Assembly: GCF_003260015.1 (NCBI RefSeq)
Contig: NZ_QCXS01000002.1
Span: 930,001-994,000 of the forward strand
Reading direction: 5' to 3'
From: Nakamurella deserti
Lineage (GTDB): Bacteria; Actinomycetota; Actinomycetes; Mycobacteriales; Nakamurellaceae
Length of the DNA stretch: 64,000 nt
Position 1 is the stretch's first letter. Each line of letters begins with the position of its first letter. The notes beneath the pieces were generated by a model, which worked only from the letters and a program-made list of their open reading frames with translations, ran no database searches and was not told the DNA's origin. The position numbers and the translations under genes were made by a program. Below are positions 50,316 to 58,881 of this stretch, one piece after another.

Positions 50316-52284
50316 TCCCAGCGGCCGGCGTCCCGGCCCCCATGCCCGCAGGCGGGGTTACTCCTACGGCCCGTACCTCGACGGGCCCGACCCGCTGGCG
50401 CCGCCGTTCGACCTGACCGCGGCGCTGGACAGGATCGGCCGCGACGTGATGGAGGGCAGCTCGCCGCAGCAGGCGCTGCGCGAGCTGCTCCGGCAGGGTC
50501 TGCAGAACCGCCGCGGGCTGGACGATCTCACCCGGCAGCTGTGGGAGCGGCGACGGGAACTGCAACGGGACAACCGCGTCGACGGCACGCTGCAGGAGGT
50601 CCGCGAGCTCCTCGAGAAGGCGCTCACCGCCGAACGAGAGGCGCTGGCCCGGCAGGACTCCGACGACGCCCGCTTCCGCGAGATGGACCTCGACACGTTG
50701 CCCGACAACACCGGTCGGGCGGTCGCTGCCTTGAACGACTACCAGTGGCAGTCCTCCGACGCCCGCGAGGCCTACCAGGAGATCAAGGACCTGCTCGGCC
50801 GGGAGATGCTCGACCAGCGCTTCGCCGGGATGAAGGAGGCACTGCAGCAGGCCACCCCGGAGGACGTCGCCCGGGTGCAGGAGATGCTGGCCGACCTCAA
50901 CCAGCTGCTGGCCGACCATGCCGCGGGAACCGAAAGCCCACAGCAGTTCGCCGATTTCATGGCGCGTCACGGCGACTACTTCCCGGAGAACCCCCAGGGC
51001 ACCGAGGAGCTCGTCGACCTGCTCGCCGCGAGAGCCGCGGCGGCGCAACGGATGATGAACTCGCTCAGCCCGGAGCAGCGGGCCGAGCTCGCCGAGCTCA
51101 GCCGGCAGGCGTTCGGCGATCCGGCGCTCGCCGAGGCGCTGGCGCAGCTCGACGCCCAGTTGCAGGGCATGCGCCCCGGCGAGGACTGGTCCGGCTCCGG
51201 ACGGTTCCGCGGCGACAACCCGATGGGGATGGGGGAGGCCACCCGGGCCATGGAGGAGCTCGCCCAGCTCGAGGGTCTCGGTGACCAGCTCGGCCAGAGC
51301 TACCCCGGCGCCCGGCTGGACGACATCGACCTCGACGAGCTGGCGGCGGCGCTGGGCGACACGGCGGTGGCCGACGTCCGGGACCTGGCCGCGCTGGAGC
51401 GGGAGCTCCGCGACCAGGGGCTTTTCGAGCGCGCGCCGGACGGCTCGCTGCGGTTGTCGCCGAAGGCGTTGCGACGGCTGGGACAGGCGGCCCTGAAGGA
51501 CGTGGTGGACAAGATCGGGTCCCGCCGCGGTGACCGGCAGACCCGGCGGTCGGGTGCGGCGGGAGAGCCCACCGGCGCCAGCCGCCCGTGGGCGTTCGGC
51601 GACACCGAGTCGTGGAACGTGCCGCGGACGCTGCTGAACGCGGAGCTGCGCCGTTCCGGCGGCGACGAACGGACACTGGATGTGAGTGACGTCGAGGTGA
51701 TCGAGACCGAACACCGCTCCCGGGCGGCGGTCGCGCTGTGCGTGGACACCTCGTGGTCGATGGTGCAGGACGGCCGGTGGGTGCCGATGAAACGCACGGC
51801 ACTCGCGCTGCACCAATTGATCTCGACCCGCTTCCGCACCGACGACCTGCAGCTGATCACCTTCGGCCGGCAGGCCGACGAGGTGGAGCTGGAGGAGTTG
51901 ATCGGGCTGGAGGGCGCCTACGTGCAGGGCACCAACCTGCACCACGCGCTGATGCTGGCGTCCCGGCACCTGCACCGGCACCCGGACGCGGTGCCGGTGG
52001 TGCTCGTCGTCACCGACGGTGAGCCCACCGCGCACCTCGAACCCGGGGCCGGGCCGTACTTCTCGTACCCGCCCGACCCGGAGACCCTCCAGGTCACCGT
52101 CCACGAGCTGGACAACCTGACCGCCCGGCGGGCGGCGATCACCTTCTTCGTGCTCGGCGACGACCCGCGGTTGGCCGTCTTCATGGACAACCTGGCCCGG
52201 CGCTGCCACGGCCGGGTGGTGGCGCCCGACCTGGACGGTCTCGGTGCCGAGGTGGTCGCCGACTACCTCCGCCAACGGAGCTGA
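50308..52284 (+). CDS. VWA domain protein, ChlD-like partner
   Basis: 658 residues. A long N-terminal helical region (about 1-420) rich in Gln, Glu, Asp and Arg precedes a C-terminal VWA domain whose metal-ion site DTSWS starts at Asp480. Segments RTLLNAELRR and VTDGEPTAHLEPG are typical of AAA-associated VWA proteins. The start overlaps the ATPase gene by eight bases. With it, it probably forms a chaperone that activates a metalloenzyme. It is followed by a 49-bp perfect palindrome. Confidence 0.86.
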   Translation: MADPSGRRPGPHARRRGYSYGPYLDGPDPLAPPFDLTAALDRIGRDVMEGSSPQQALRELLRQGLQNRRGLDDLTRQLWERRRELQRDNRVDGTLQEVRELLEKALTAEREALARQDSDDARFREMDLDTLPDNTGRAVAALNDYQWQSSDAREAYQEIKDLLGREMLDQRFAGMKEALQQATPEDVARVQEMLADLNQLLADHAAGTESPQQFADFMARHGDYFPENPQGTEELVDLLAARAAAAQRMMNSLSPEQRAELAELSRQAFGDPALAEALAQLDAQLQGMRPGEDWSGSGRFRGDNPMGMGEATRAMEELAQLEGLGDQLGQSYPGARLDDIDLDELAAALGDTAVADVRDLAALERELRDQGLFERAPDGSLRLSPKALRRLGQAALKDVVDKIGSRRGDRQTRRSGAAGEPTGASRPWAFGDTESWNVPRTLLNAELRRSGGDERTLDVSDVEVIETEHRSRAAVALCVDTSWSMVQDGRWVPMKRTALALHQLISTRFRTDDLQLITFGRQADEVELEELIGLEGAYVQGTNLHHALMLASRHLHRHPDAVPVVLVVTDGEPTAHLEPGAGPYFSYPPDPETLQVTVHELDNLTARRAAITFFVLGDDPRLAVFMDNLARRCHGRVVAPDLDGLGAEVVADYLRQRS

Positions 52285-52292
52285 GGTGTGCC

Positions 52293-52341
52293 GGTTTCGG
52301 GGTGAAAACGTCCGCTCAGCGGACGTTTTCACCCCGAAACC
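52293..52341. terminator. 49-bp perfect palindrome between convergent VWA gene and metE
   Basis: Two 24-base arms that are exact reverse complements flank a single C at 52317. It lies in the 61-bp gap between the two stop codons. Such a hairpin can terminate from either side, though there is no T tract at its ends; an AAAACG/CGTTTT block is internal. Confidence 0.75.
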
Positions 52342-52345
52342 TGTC

Positions 52346-54631
52346 TCAGCGACGGATCTTCAACTCCGACCGGGCCGCCACCGCCGCCGCCACCATGTGG
52401 CGCAACGCCGGCTCGACCTCGGCCGGCGTGCGGGTCTTGAGCCCGCAGTCGGGGTTGACCCACAGCCGTCGCGGGTCGACCGCCGCCACCGCCCGGTCGA
52501 TCAGGGCCCGGATCTCGGCGACCGACGGCACCCGCGGCGAGTGGATGTCGTACACGCCAGGGCCGATGCCGCGGGTGTAACCCACCCCGGCCAGGTCGTC
52601 CAGCAGCTCCATCGCCGACCGGGCCGCCTCGACCGACGTCACGTCGGCGCCGAGATCGGCGATGGCGTCGATGATCTCGCCGAACTCCGAGTAGCACAGG
52701 TGGGTGTGCACCGCGGTCGCGGCACTCACCCCCGAGGTGGCCAGCCGGAACGCCCGCACCGCCCAGTCCAGGTACGCCGCCCGGTCTGACCGCCTCGGCG
52801 GCAGCAGCTCCCGCAGCGCCGGCTCGTCGACCTGGATGATGCCGATGCCCGCGTTCTGCAGGTCGACGGTCTCGTCGCGGATGGCCAGCGCCACCTGCAG
52901 GGCGGTGGTGGCCAACGGCTGGTCGTCCCGGACGAACGACCAGGCCAGGATGGTCACCGGGCCGGTCAGCATCCCCTTCACCGGCCTGGTGGTGAGGCTC
53001 TGCGCATACGCCGCCCAGCCGACCGTCATCGGCCCGGTCCGGTGCACGTCGCCGAACAGCACCGGCGGCCGTACACAGCGGGAGCCGTACGACTGCACCC
53101 AGCCCTGCGCGGTCGTCGCGAAACCGCCGAGCTGCTCGGCGAAGTACTGCACCATGTCGTTGCGCTCGGGCTCGCCGTGCACCAGCACGTCCAGTCCGAT
53201 GTCCTCCTGCAGCGCGATGACGTCGGCGATCTCGGCCTTCATCCGGGCGTCGTAGCCCGGTCGGTCCAGCGTCCCGGCGCGCAGCTCGGCGCGGGCCGCG
53301 CGGAGCGCGGTGGTCTGCGGGAACGAGCCGATCGTGGTGGTCGGCAGCGGCGGCAGCTCCCAGCGGGTGCCCTGCACCATCCGGCGGTGGGCCTCGTCGC
53401 CGCGGCGGAACGCCTCCTCGCGCAGCCCGGCCACGCGCGACCGGACCTGCGGCTGGTGCACCCGGGTCGTCGACCGTCGATCGGCCAGTGCCGCCCGCGC
53501 CCCGTCCAGCGCCGGGACCGCGGCGCCGCCCAGCGCGGTCGCGAGATCGGCCACTTCCGCCACCTTCTCGTCGGCGAAGGCCAACCACGACCGCAGCTGC
53601 GGATCCAGACCGGCCTCGCCGACGAGCGTGTAGGGCACGTGCAGCAGCGAGCACGAAGTGGACACGGCGACCGGTGAGCCGACCCGGTCACGCAGCGCCG
53701 CGAGCAGCTCCAGCGCCCGGTCGGGGTCGGTCCGCCAGATGTTGCGACCGTCGACCACCCCCGCGACGACGAGCCGGCCGGCCCAGTCGAGACCGGCGTC
53801 CGGCGCCGCGCCGCTGACCAGATCCAGGGCCACGCCGTCGATCCGGGTGGCGAGCAGGTCCGGCAGCACCGGCCCGGCGTCGCCGAAGTACGTCGCCACC
53901 AGCACCGCCGGGCGGTCGTCCGCCGACGTGAGCAGGTCGTAGGCCCGACGCGTCGCCGCGCGCACGGTGTCGTCGACGTCCAGCGTCAGTGCCGGCTCGT
54001 CCAGCTGCACCCAGGCCGCTCCGGCCGCGGCGAGCGCGGACAGCAGGGCGACATAGTGCGGGAGCAGGTCGTCGAGCCGGTCCAGCGGCGCGGCCGTCCC
54101 GCCGAGCGGCGCCTTGGCCAGCAGCAGCAGGCTCACCGGTCCGACGACCACCGGCCGGGCCGGCACACCCTCGGCGACCGCCGCCGCCACCTCCGTCAGC
54201 AGTGCCTCGGCGTGCAGCGAGAACGCCGTGGCGGGGCCGATCTCCGGCACGAGGTAGTGGTAGTTGGTGTCGAACCACTTGGTCATCTCCAGCGGCGGCA
54301 CGTCGGCGGTGCCGCGGGCCATCGCGAAGGTGCGGTCGAGGTCGTCGGTGATGCCGGTGAACCGTTCCGGGACCGCCCCGAACAGCACGGCGGTGTCCAG
54401 GACGTGGTCGTACAGCGGGGTGCCGACGGGCACCGAGTCGAGACCGGCGGCGACCATCGCGGCCCGGTCGGTGCGGGCGAGACCCGCGGCGACGCCGAGC
54501 AACTCGGCGCGGTCGGTGGCTCCGGACCAGTACCGCTCGAGTGCCCGTTTGAGCTCGCGGTGCGGGCCGATCCGGGGGCGGCCGAGGACGGTGCGGGTGA
54601 ACGTGGGGACGGGGACGGCAGAGGTCGACAT
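52346..54631 (-). CDS. metE: Cobalamin-independent methionine synthase
   Basis: 761 residues, the usual MetE length, with the two-barrel architecture. Zinc ligands are visible in [13 protein letters not shown] (His, Cys) and NPDCGLKTR (Cys); the folate-side [12 protein letters not shown] is near residue 110. It transfers a methyl group from methyltetrahydrofolate-polyglutamate to homocysteine. AAGGA about seven bases before the ATG is the ribosome-binding site. The leader contains a cobalamin riboswitch, so expression is expected to fall when vitamin B12 is plentiful and MetH can take over. Confidence 0.95.
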   Translation of the reverse strand: MSTSAVPVPTFTRTVLGRPRIGPHRELKRALERYWSGATDRAELLGVAAGLARTDRAAMVAAGLDSVPVGTPLYDHVLDTAVLFGAVPERFTGITDDLDRTFAMARGTADVPPLEMTKWFDTNYHYLVPEIGPATAFSLHAEALLTEVAAAVAEGVPARPVVVGPVSLLLLAKAPLGGTAAPLDRLDDLLPHYVALLSALAAAGAAWVQLDEPALTLDVDDTVRAATRRAYDLLTSADDRPAVLVATYFGDAGPVLPDLLATRIDGVALDLVSGAAPDAGLDWAGRLVVAGVVDGRNIWRTDPDRALELLAALRDRVGSPVAVSTSCSLLHVPYTLVGEAGLDPQLRSWLAFADEKVAEVADLATALGGAAVPALDGARAALADRRSTTRVHQPQVRSRVAGLREEAFRRGDEAHRRMVQGTRWELPPLPTTTIGSFPQTTALRAARAELRAGTLDRPGYDARMKAEIADVIALQEDIGLDVLVHGEPERNDMVQYFAEQLGGFATTAQGWVQSYGSRCVRPPVLFGDVHRTGPMTVGWAAYAQSLTTRPVKGMLTGPVTILAWSFVRDDQPLATTALQVALAIRDETVDLQNAGIGIIQVDEPALRELLPPRRSDRAAYLDWAVRAFRLATSGVSAATAVHTHLCYSEFGEIIDAIADLGADVTSVEAARSAMELLDDLAGVGYTRGIGPGVYDIHSPRVPSVAEIRALIDRAVAAVDPRRLWVNPDCGLKTRTPAEVEPALRHMVAAAVAARSELKIRR

Positions 54632-54790
54632 GGCGGGTCCTTCGGACACGGGGGGACGGGCCGCGCCCGTCGTGCGGGGACACCCGGCCGGCGCCGGGCC
54701 GCGGTGGATCTCCACCGGGGCGCGTCGCGCGCGGGTACCCCCGCCCTCCCTCGGGGCAGCGGACCACCGGGGACGGACGTTCCCGGTACG

Positions 54791-54979
54791 CGTGGCAGGT
54801 CTTCGGACTCGTGGGCGGTCGCTGTCCGGGACGGACCCGAAAGCGCAGCCCGGAGCATCCCGGGCTCTTCCTACTGGCCGTCGCTTCCCGGGAGGCTTCC
54901 CAGTGCGGATGACGGCGGTCGTTCCCACTGACCGCTGCGGGGCAGTTCCGGAGTTCCACCGGATTCCCTCTCGCCACTC
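54791..54979 (-). ncRNA. Cobalamin (AdoCbl) riboswitch of metE
   Basis: Read on the minus strand, the aptamer core is intact: GGGAATCCGGTGGAACTCCG near its 5' end, CCCCGCAGC, GGCCAGTAGGAAGAGCCCG in the middle, and CCGAAGACCTGCC near the 3' end (54794-54806). GTGGC at the 5' edge pairs with GCCAC at the 3' edge to close the P1 stem. The roughly 160 bases between it and metE contain further hairpins, such as CGGTGGA-GA-TCCACCG, which may form the expression platform. Confidence 0.92.
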
Positions 54980-55062
54980 CGACCCGCCTCTGCGGACGTC
55001 GGGGAAAGCTTCGACACCTCCGGCGCCGCCTGAGCGGACCGGGGTGAACCACGAGCAGGGCG

Positions 55063-55093
55063 ATCATAACCACAGCCGACGGGCCGGTCGCAA
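55063..55093 (-). promoter_or_regulatory. Promoter of metE (-35 TTGCGA, -10 TATGAT)
   Basis: On the minus strand TATGAT (55068-55063) is a near-consensus -10, with TTGCGA 19 bases upstream. It lies upstream of the riboswitch and predicts a leader of roughly 425 bases. Confidence 0.55.
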
Positions 55094-55114
55094 CCACGTT
55101 CCGCCGGTCGGTGC

Positions 55115-55120
55115 TTCACT
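55115..55120 (+). promoter_or_regulatory. -10-like hexamer of the GAF regulator gene
   Basis: TTCACT is six bases before the GTG start; position 2 is T rather than A, so it is a weaker match. Confidence 0.35.
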
Positions 55121-55126
55121 GGTGGG

Positions 55127-56362
55127 GTGGCGACGTCGCGCGGGCTCCGGGCACTGGTGGCCGAGTCGTGGTTCCGGTCGGCGGCGGCGGGCGTCCGGGC
55201 CGACACCGTGCACGCACCGATCACGCTGCCCGACGACACCCTGCGCGACCACCGCGAGGCGCATCCGCTGGCCCGGGTCTTCCCGTTGCTGGAGGACGTG
55301 CTCGGCCAGGCCGCCAGGGACTGCGACGCGATTCTGGCGGTCAGCGACGAGGCCGGCCAGCTGTTGTGGCTGTGCGGCAGCCCGGCGTCGCTGCGCCGGG
55401 CCGAGCCGATCGGTTTCGTCGAAGGCAGCAACTGGGACGAGACTATCGCCGGCACCAACGCCCCCGGGATGGCGCTACGGCTCGACGAGTCCGTGCAGGT
55501 GATCCGGGCCGAACACTTCCGTACCTCGGTGCAGCGCTGGAGCTGTGCGGCCACCCCGATCCACGACCCGACGACGCACGCGCTGCTGGGCGTTCTGGAC
55601 ATCACCGGCGGGGTGGCGATCGAGGTGCCGCAGACGATGGGCATGGTCCGGGCGGCGGCCCGGATGGCCGAGGCGGAGTTGGCACGGGACAGCCTGCAGC
55701 GCAGGACGTCTCCGGAGCCGGCGGCACACCGGGCGGACATCGCCGTGAACGTCGAGTCGCTGGGTCGCAGCGAGACGCTGCTGACCGTGTCGACGGGTTC
55801 CCGGAACCCGGTGACGATCCGGCTGAGCCCCCGGCACTCCGAGATCGTGCTGCTGCTGGCGTGCGCGCCGCGGGGCCTGTCCGGCGACGAACTGGCGGTG
55901 CTGCTGTACGAGCACGACACCTCCGACTCGACCCTGCGCGCCGAGCTCAAGCGGCTCCGCGGCCTTCTCGGTGACGAGCTGCTCGCCTCCCGGCCGTACC
56001 GGCTGGTCGCCGAGATCAGCGCGGACTGGCTCGCCGTGCGGGCCCGGCTGTCCGCCGGTGACGTCGCCGGCGCCCTGCTCGCCTACCGCGGTCCGCTGCT
56101 GCCGCAGTCCACCGCGCCCGGGGTCGGACGGCTCCGCGCGGAACTGGAGAACGAGTTGCGGCAGGCGGTCCTCACCAGTCGGCAGAGCAACCTGATGTCG
56201 ACCTGGACACGCTCCGCCTGGGGGACCGACGACTACGGGATGTGGCGGGCCCAGTACGAGCACCTGCCCACCACCAGCCCGTTGCGCCCACTGGCCGCAG
56301 CTCAGTTGCGTCGGTTGGACCGCGAACTGGGTGTCGGCCAGCCGACCCTGCGTCGCCCCTGA
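55127..56362 (+). CDS. GAF-domain transcriptional regulator with winged-helix C-terminus
   Basis: 411 residues. The N-terminal part resembles the sensor region of AcoR-like regulators: LVAESWFRSAAAGV (about 11-25), then a GAF domain (about 60-185) with WDETIAGTNAPGMAL. Instead of a sigma-54 AAA+ module, the C-terminal half (about 225-370) looks like a winged-helix/BTAD-type DNA-binding region (SPRHSEIVLLLACAPRGLSG, then TLRAELKRLRGLLGDEL). It lies 101 bp upstream of aldehyde dehydrogenase and DUF779 genes, which it probably controls. Confidence 0.8.
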   Translation: MATSRGLRALVAESWFRSAAAGVRADTVHAPITLPDDTLRDHREAHPLARVFPLLEDVLGQAARDCDAILAVSDEAGQLLWLCGSPASLRRAEPIGFVEGSNWDETIAGTNAPGMALRLDESVQVIRAEHFRTSVQRWSCAATPIHDPTTHALLGVLDITGGVAIEVPQTMGMVRAAARMAEAELARDSLQRRTSPEPAAHRADIAVNVESLGRSETLLTVSTGSRNPVTIRLSPRHSEIVLLLACAPRGLSGDELAVLLYEHDTSDSTLRAELKRLRGLLGDELLASRPYRLVAEISADWLAVRARLSAGDVAGALLAYRGPLLPQSTAPGVGRLRAELENELRQAVLTSRQSNLMSTWTRSAWGTDDYGMWRAQYEHLPTTSPLRPLAAAQLRRLDRELGVGQPTLRRP

Positions 56363-56372
56363 CTGTGACCCA

Positions 56373-56395
56373 CGCAACGTCGTTGCAACGTTGCG
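56373..56395. promoter_or_regulatory. Inverted-repeat operator upstream of the aldehyde dehydrogenase
   Basis: CGCAACGT-CGTTGCA-ACGTTGCG is a perfect 8-bp inverted repeat containing an inner palindrome GCAACGTTGC. It ends five bases before a TAGCGT -10 element and is the obvious site for the upstream GAF regulator. Confidence 0.6.
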
Positions 56396-56400
56396 GCTCC

Positions 56401-56406
56401 TAGCGT
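56401..56406 (+). promoter_or_regulatory. -10 element of the aldehyde dehydrogenase operon
   Basis: TAGCGT lies 57 bases before the ATG, which has the ribosome-binding site GAGGGAGA. The -35 position falls within the inverted repeat. Confidence 0.45.
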
Positions 56407-56463
56407 GTCGTCACCGCGAGGTCGGGTGGCCGAGCGGAATCTGCGACACGAGGGAGAACAGCA

Positions 56464-57987
56464 ATGACGGTGTACTCCGCACCCGGCTCGGCCGATTCGC
56501 CGGTGACGGTGAAGAGCCGCTACGGGCACTACATCGGCGGCGAATGGGTGGACCCGATCAAGGGTCGGTACTTCGAGGACATCGCCCCGGCGACGGGCCA
56601 GGCGTTCACCGAGATCGCGCGCGGCACCGCCGAGGACATCGAGGCGGCGCTGGACGCCGCGCACGCGGCCGCCGACGCCTGGGGACGGATGTCGCCGGCC
56701 GAGCGGTCGAACCGGCTGCTCAGGATCGCCGACATCATGGAGGCCAACCTGGAGGACCTGGCGATCGCCGAGTGCTGGGACAACGGCAAGGCCGTCCGGG
56801 AGACGCTCGCCGCCGACCTGCCGCTGGCGATCGACCACTTCCGCTACTTCGCCGGCTCGCTGCGCGCCCAGGAGGGCGGCATCTCCGAGATCGACGAGAA
56901 CACCATCGCCTACCACTTCCACGAGCCGCTGGGTGTGGTCGGCCAGATCATCCCGTGGAACTTCCCGATCCTGATGGCCGTGTGGAAGCTGGCCCCCGCG
57001 CTGGCCGCCGGCAACGCGGTCGTGCTCAAGCCCGCCGAGCAGACACCGTGGTCGATCCTCAAGCTCGCCGAACTGATCGGCGACGTGCTGCCGGCCGGCG
57101 TCCTCAACATCGTCAACGGCTTCGGCGTCGAAGCGGGCAAGCCGCTGGCCTCGAACAAGCGCATCGCCAAGATCGCCTTCACCGGTGAGACCACCACCGG
57201 GCGGCTCATCATGCAGTACGCCTCGCAGAACATCATCCCGGTCACGCTCGAGCTCGGCGGCAAGTCACCGAACGTCTTCTTCGACGACGTGGCCGCCGCC
57301 GACGACGCCTTCTACGACAAGGCGCTCGAGGGGTTCACGATGTTCGCCCTCAACCAGGGTGAGGTCTGCACCTGCCCGTCGCGGGCGCTGATCCAGAGCA
57401 GCATCGCCAGCGACTTCCTCGCCGACGCGGTCAAGCGGGTCGAGGCCATCGTCCAGGGCAACCCGCTGGACACCGCCACCACGATGGGTGCGCAGGCCTC
57501 CAACGACCAGCTGGAGAAGATCCTGAGCTACCTCGACATCGGCCGTCAGGAGGGCGCGAAGGTGCTCACCGGCGGTGCCCGCGCCGATCTCGGGGGTGAG
57601 CTGTCGGGCGGATACTTCGTGCAGCCCACGGTGTTCCAGGGTGACAACTCGATGCGGATCTTCCAGGAGGAGATCTTCGGGCCGGTGGTGTCGGTGACCA
57701 CGTTCGACGACGAGGCCGACGCCCTCAAGATCAGCAACGACACGCTCTACGGCCTGGGCGCCGGCGTCTGGACCCGCGACAGCGGCCGGGCCTACCGGAT
57801 GGGCCGCGGCATCAAGGCGGGGCGGGTCTGGACCAACTGCTACCACCAGTACCCGGCACACGCCGCGTTCGGTGGGTACAAGCAGTCCGGCATCGGCCGG
57901 GAGAACCACAAGATGATGCTGGACCACTACCAGCAGACCAAGAACCTGCTCGTCAGCTACTCGCCCGACGCGCTCGGGTTCTTCTGA
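56464..57987 (+). CDS. Aldehyde dehydrogenase
   Basis: 507 residues, usual length. Catalytic Cys302 is in [14 protein letters not shown], general-base Glu263 in [13 protein letters not shown], and the NAD segment [17 protein letters not shown] precedes. It resembles the ExaC/acetaldehyde dehydrogenase group, often followed by DUF779 as here. It oxidises aldehydes such as acetaldehyde to acids. The start has a GAGGGAG ribosome-binding site and the stop overlaps the DUF779 start by one base. Confidence 0.92.
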   Translation: MTVYSAPGSADSPVTVKSRYGHYIGGEWVDPIKGRYFEDIAPATGQAFTEIARGTAEDIEAALDAAHAAADAWGRMSPAERSNRLLRIADIMEANLEDLAIAECWDNGKAVRETLAADLPLAIDHFRYFAGSLRAQEGGISEIDENTIAYHFHEPLGVVGQIIPWNFPILMAVWKLAPALAAGNAVVLKPAEQTPWSILKLAELIGDVLPAGVLNIVNGFGVEAGKPLASNKRIAKIAFTGETTTGRLIMQYASQNIIPVTLELGGKSPNVFFDDVAAADDAFYDKALEGFTMFALNQGEVCTCPSRALIQSSIASDFLADAVKRVEAIVQGNPLDTATTMGAQASNDQLEKILSYLDIGRQEGAKVLTGGARADLGGELSGGYFVQPTVFQGDNSMRIFQEEIFGPVVSVTTFDDEADALKISNDTLYGLGAGVWTRDSGRAYRMGRGIKAGRVWTNCYHQYPAHAAFGGYKQSGIGRENHKMMLDHYQQTKNLLVSYSPDALGFF

Positions 57988-58424
57988 TGAGCGTGCTGCC
58001 GGGTGGCGTCCACGACGACCCGGTGGGCGACGGTGGAATCCCCGCCGTCGTCCGCCGCGTGGACGCCACCCCGGCGGCGGTGGACCTGCTGCGGACGATG
58101 ACGGACCGGCACGGGCCCCTGATGTTCCACCAGTCGGGCGGTTGCTGCGACGGCAGCTCGCCGATGTGCTTCCCGGACGGTGACTTCCTGCTCGGTGACG
58201 CCGACGTCCACCTGGGTGACCTGCCCGTCGACGGCCTGGACCGGCCGGTGCCGTTCTGGATGTCGGTGGCGCAGTACGAGTACTGGAAGCACACGCACCT
58301 GACGGTGGACGTGGTGAAGGGCCGGGGTAGCGGGTTCTCGGTGGAGTCACCGGAGGGGGTGCGCTTCCTGATCCGCTCGCGGCTGCTCAGCGAGGCGGAG
58401 ATGCGCGGACTGGGGTTGCTGTGA
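57987..58424 (+). CDS. DUF779 family protein
   Basis: 145 residues of the DUF779 family. Its hallmark FHQSGGCCDGSSPMC, near residues 47-61, is a Cys-rich segment likely to bind a metal or be redox active; MSVAQYEYWKHTHLTVDVV is also conserved. DUF779 genes almost always follow aldehyde dehydrogenase of this type; function is unknown. The ATG overlaps the dehydrogenase stop. Confidence 0.9.
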   Translation: MSVLPGGVHDDPVGDGGIPAVVRRVDATPAAVDLLRTMTDRHGPLMFHQSGGCCDGSSPMCFPDGDFLLGDADVHLGDLPVDGLDRPVPFWMSVAQYEYWKHTHLTVDVVKGRGSGFSVESPEGVRFLIRSRLLSEAEMRGLGLL

Positions 58425-58444
58425 GCGTCCGGGTGGGGTGACGC

Positions 58445-58471
58445 CCGCCGGCCGGGAACGCCGGCCGGCGG
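58445..58471. terminator. Hairpin between convergent DUF779 and a small acidic protein gene
   Basis: CCGCCGGCCGG and CCGGCCGGCGG form a perfect 11-bp stem with the loop GAACG. No T run. Confidence 0.65.
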
Positions 58472-58484
58472 AGCGCAGAACGCG

Positions 58485-58724
58485 TCAGGCGCGGTCGGTG
58501 ACCCGGTTCGCGCCGGTGGTCTCGTCGTCGGTGAGATCGGCGCCGGTCTCGGTCCCGATGGCCTTCTCGGCCTCGGCGATCTTGTCGTCGAACGCCTTGG
58601 GGTAGGTCTGGACCATCGCCGTCGGGTCGTTCAACTCGTCGGAGTCGTCGGCCGGGTCACGTTCGTCCACGTCCTGGTCGACGATGGCGCGCTGGTCGCC
58701 GGTCACGGGCTGCTGGTCGGTCAC
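58485..58724 (-). CDS. Small acidic hypothetical protein
   Basis: 79 residues, rich in Asp, Glu, Gln and Thr with one or two short amphipathic segments (AFDDKIAEAEKAIG). No known domain was recognised; it is probably unstructured or a small helical protein. A GGAGG ribosome-binding site five to six bases before the GTG supports it as a real gene. It converges on DUF779 and is divergent from the photolyase-like gene. Confidence 0.6.
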   Translation of the reverse strand: MTDQQPVTGDQRAIVDQDVDERDPADDSDELNDPTAMVQTYPKAFDDKIAEAEKAIGTETGADLTDDETTGANRVTDRA

Positions 58725-58881
58725 GGGATCCTCCGGTAGGGGTGGGCGCCGGACGTCGGGCGCGGAGACTGGTGCGCGACGCGACCGGGTCGGCCCGGTC
58801 GACGTCCGCAGTGCATCTGTATCCATCCGGCGCGCCCGGCAACCGCGCGTCCGGCGGGAGGTCGCTGGGCACTGCTCCGGT

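Noticed and set aside
56426-56437. GTGGCCGAGCGG resembles the D-arm of a serine or leucine tRNA.
   Set aside because: No acceptor stem, anticodon arm or T-arm consensus follows; it is in the aldehyde dehydrogenase leader.
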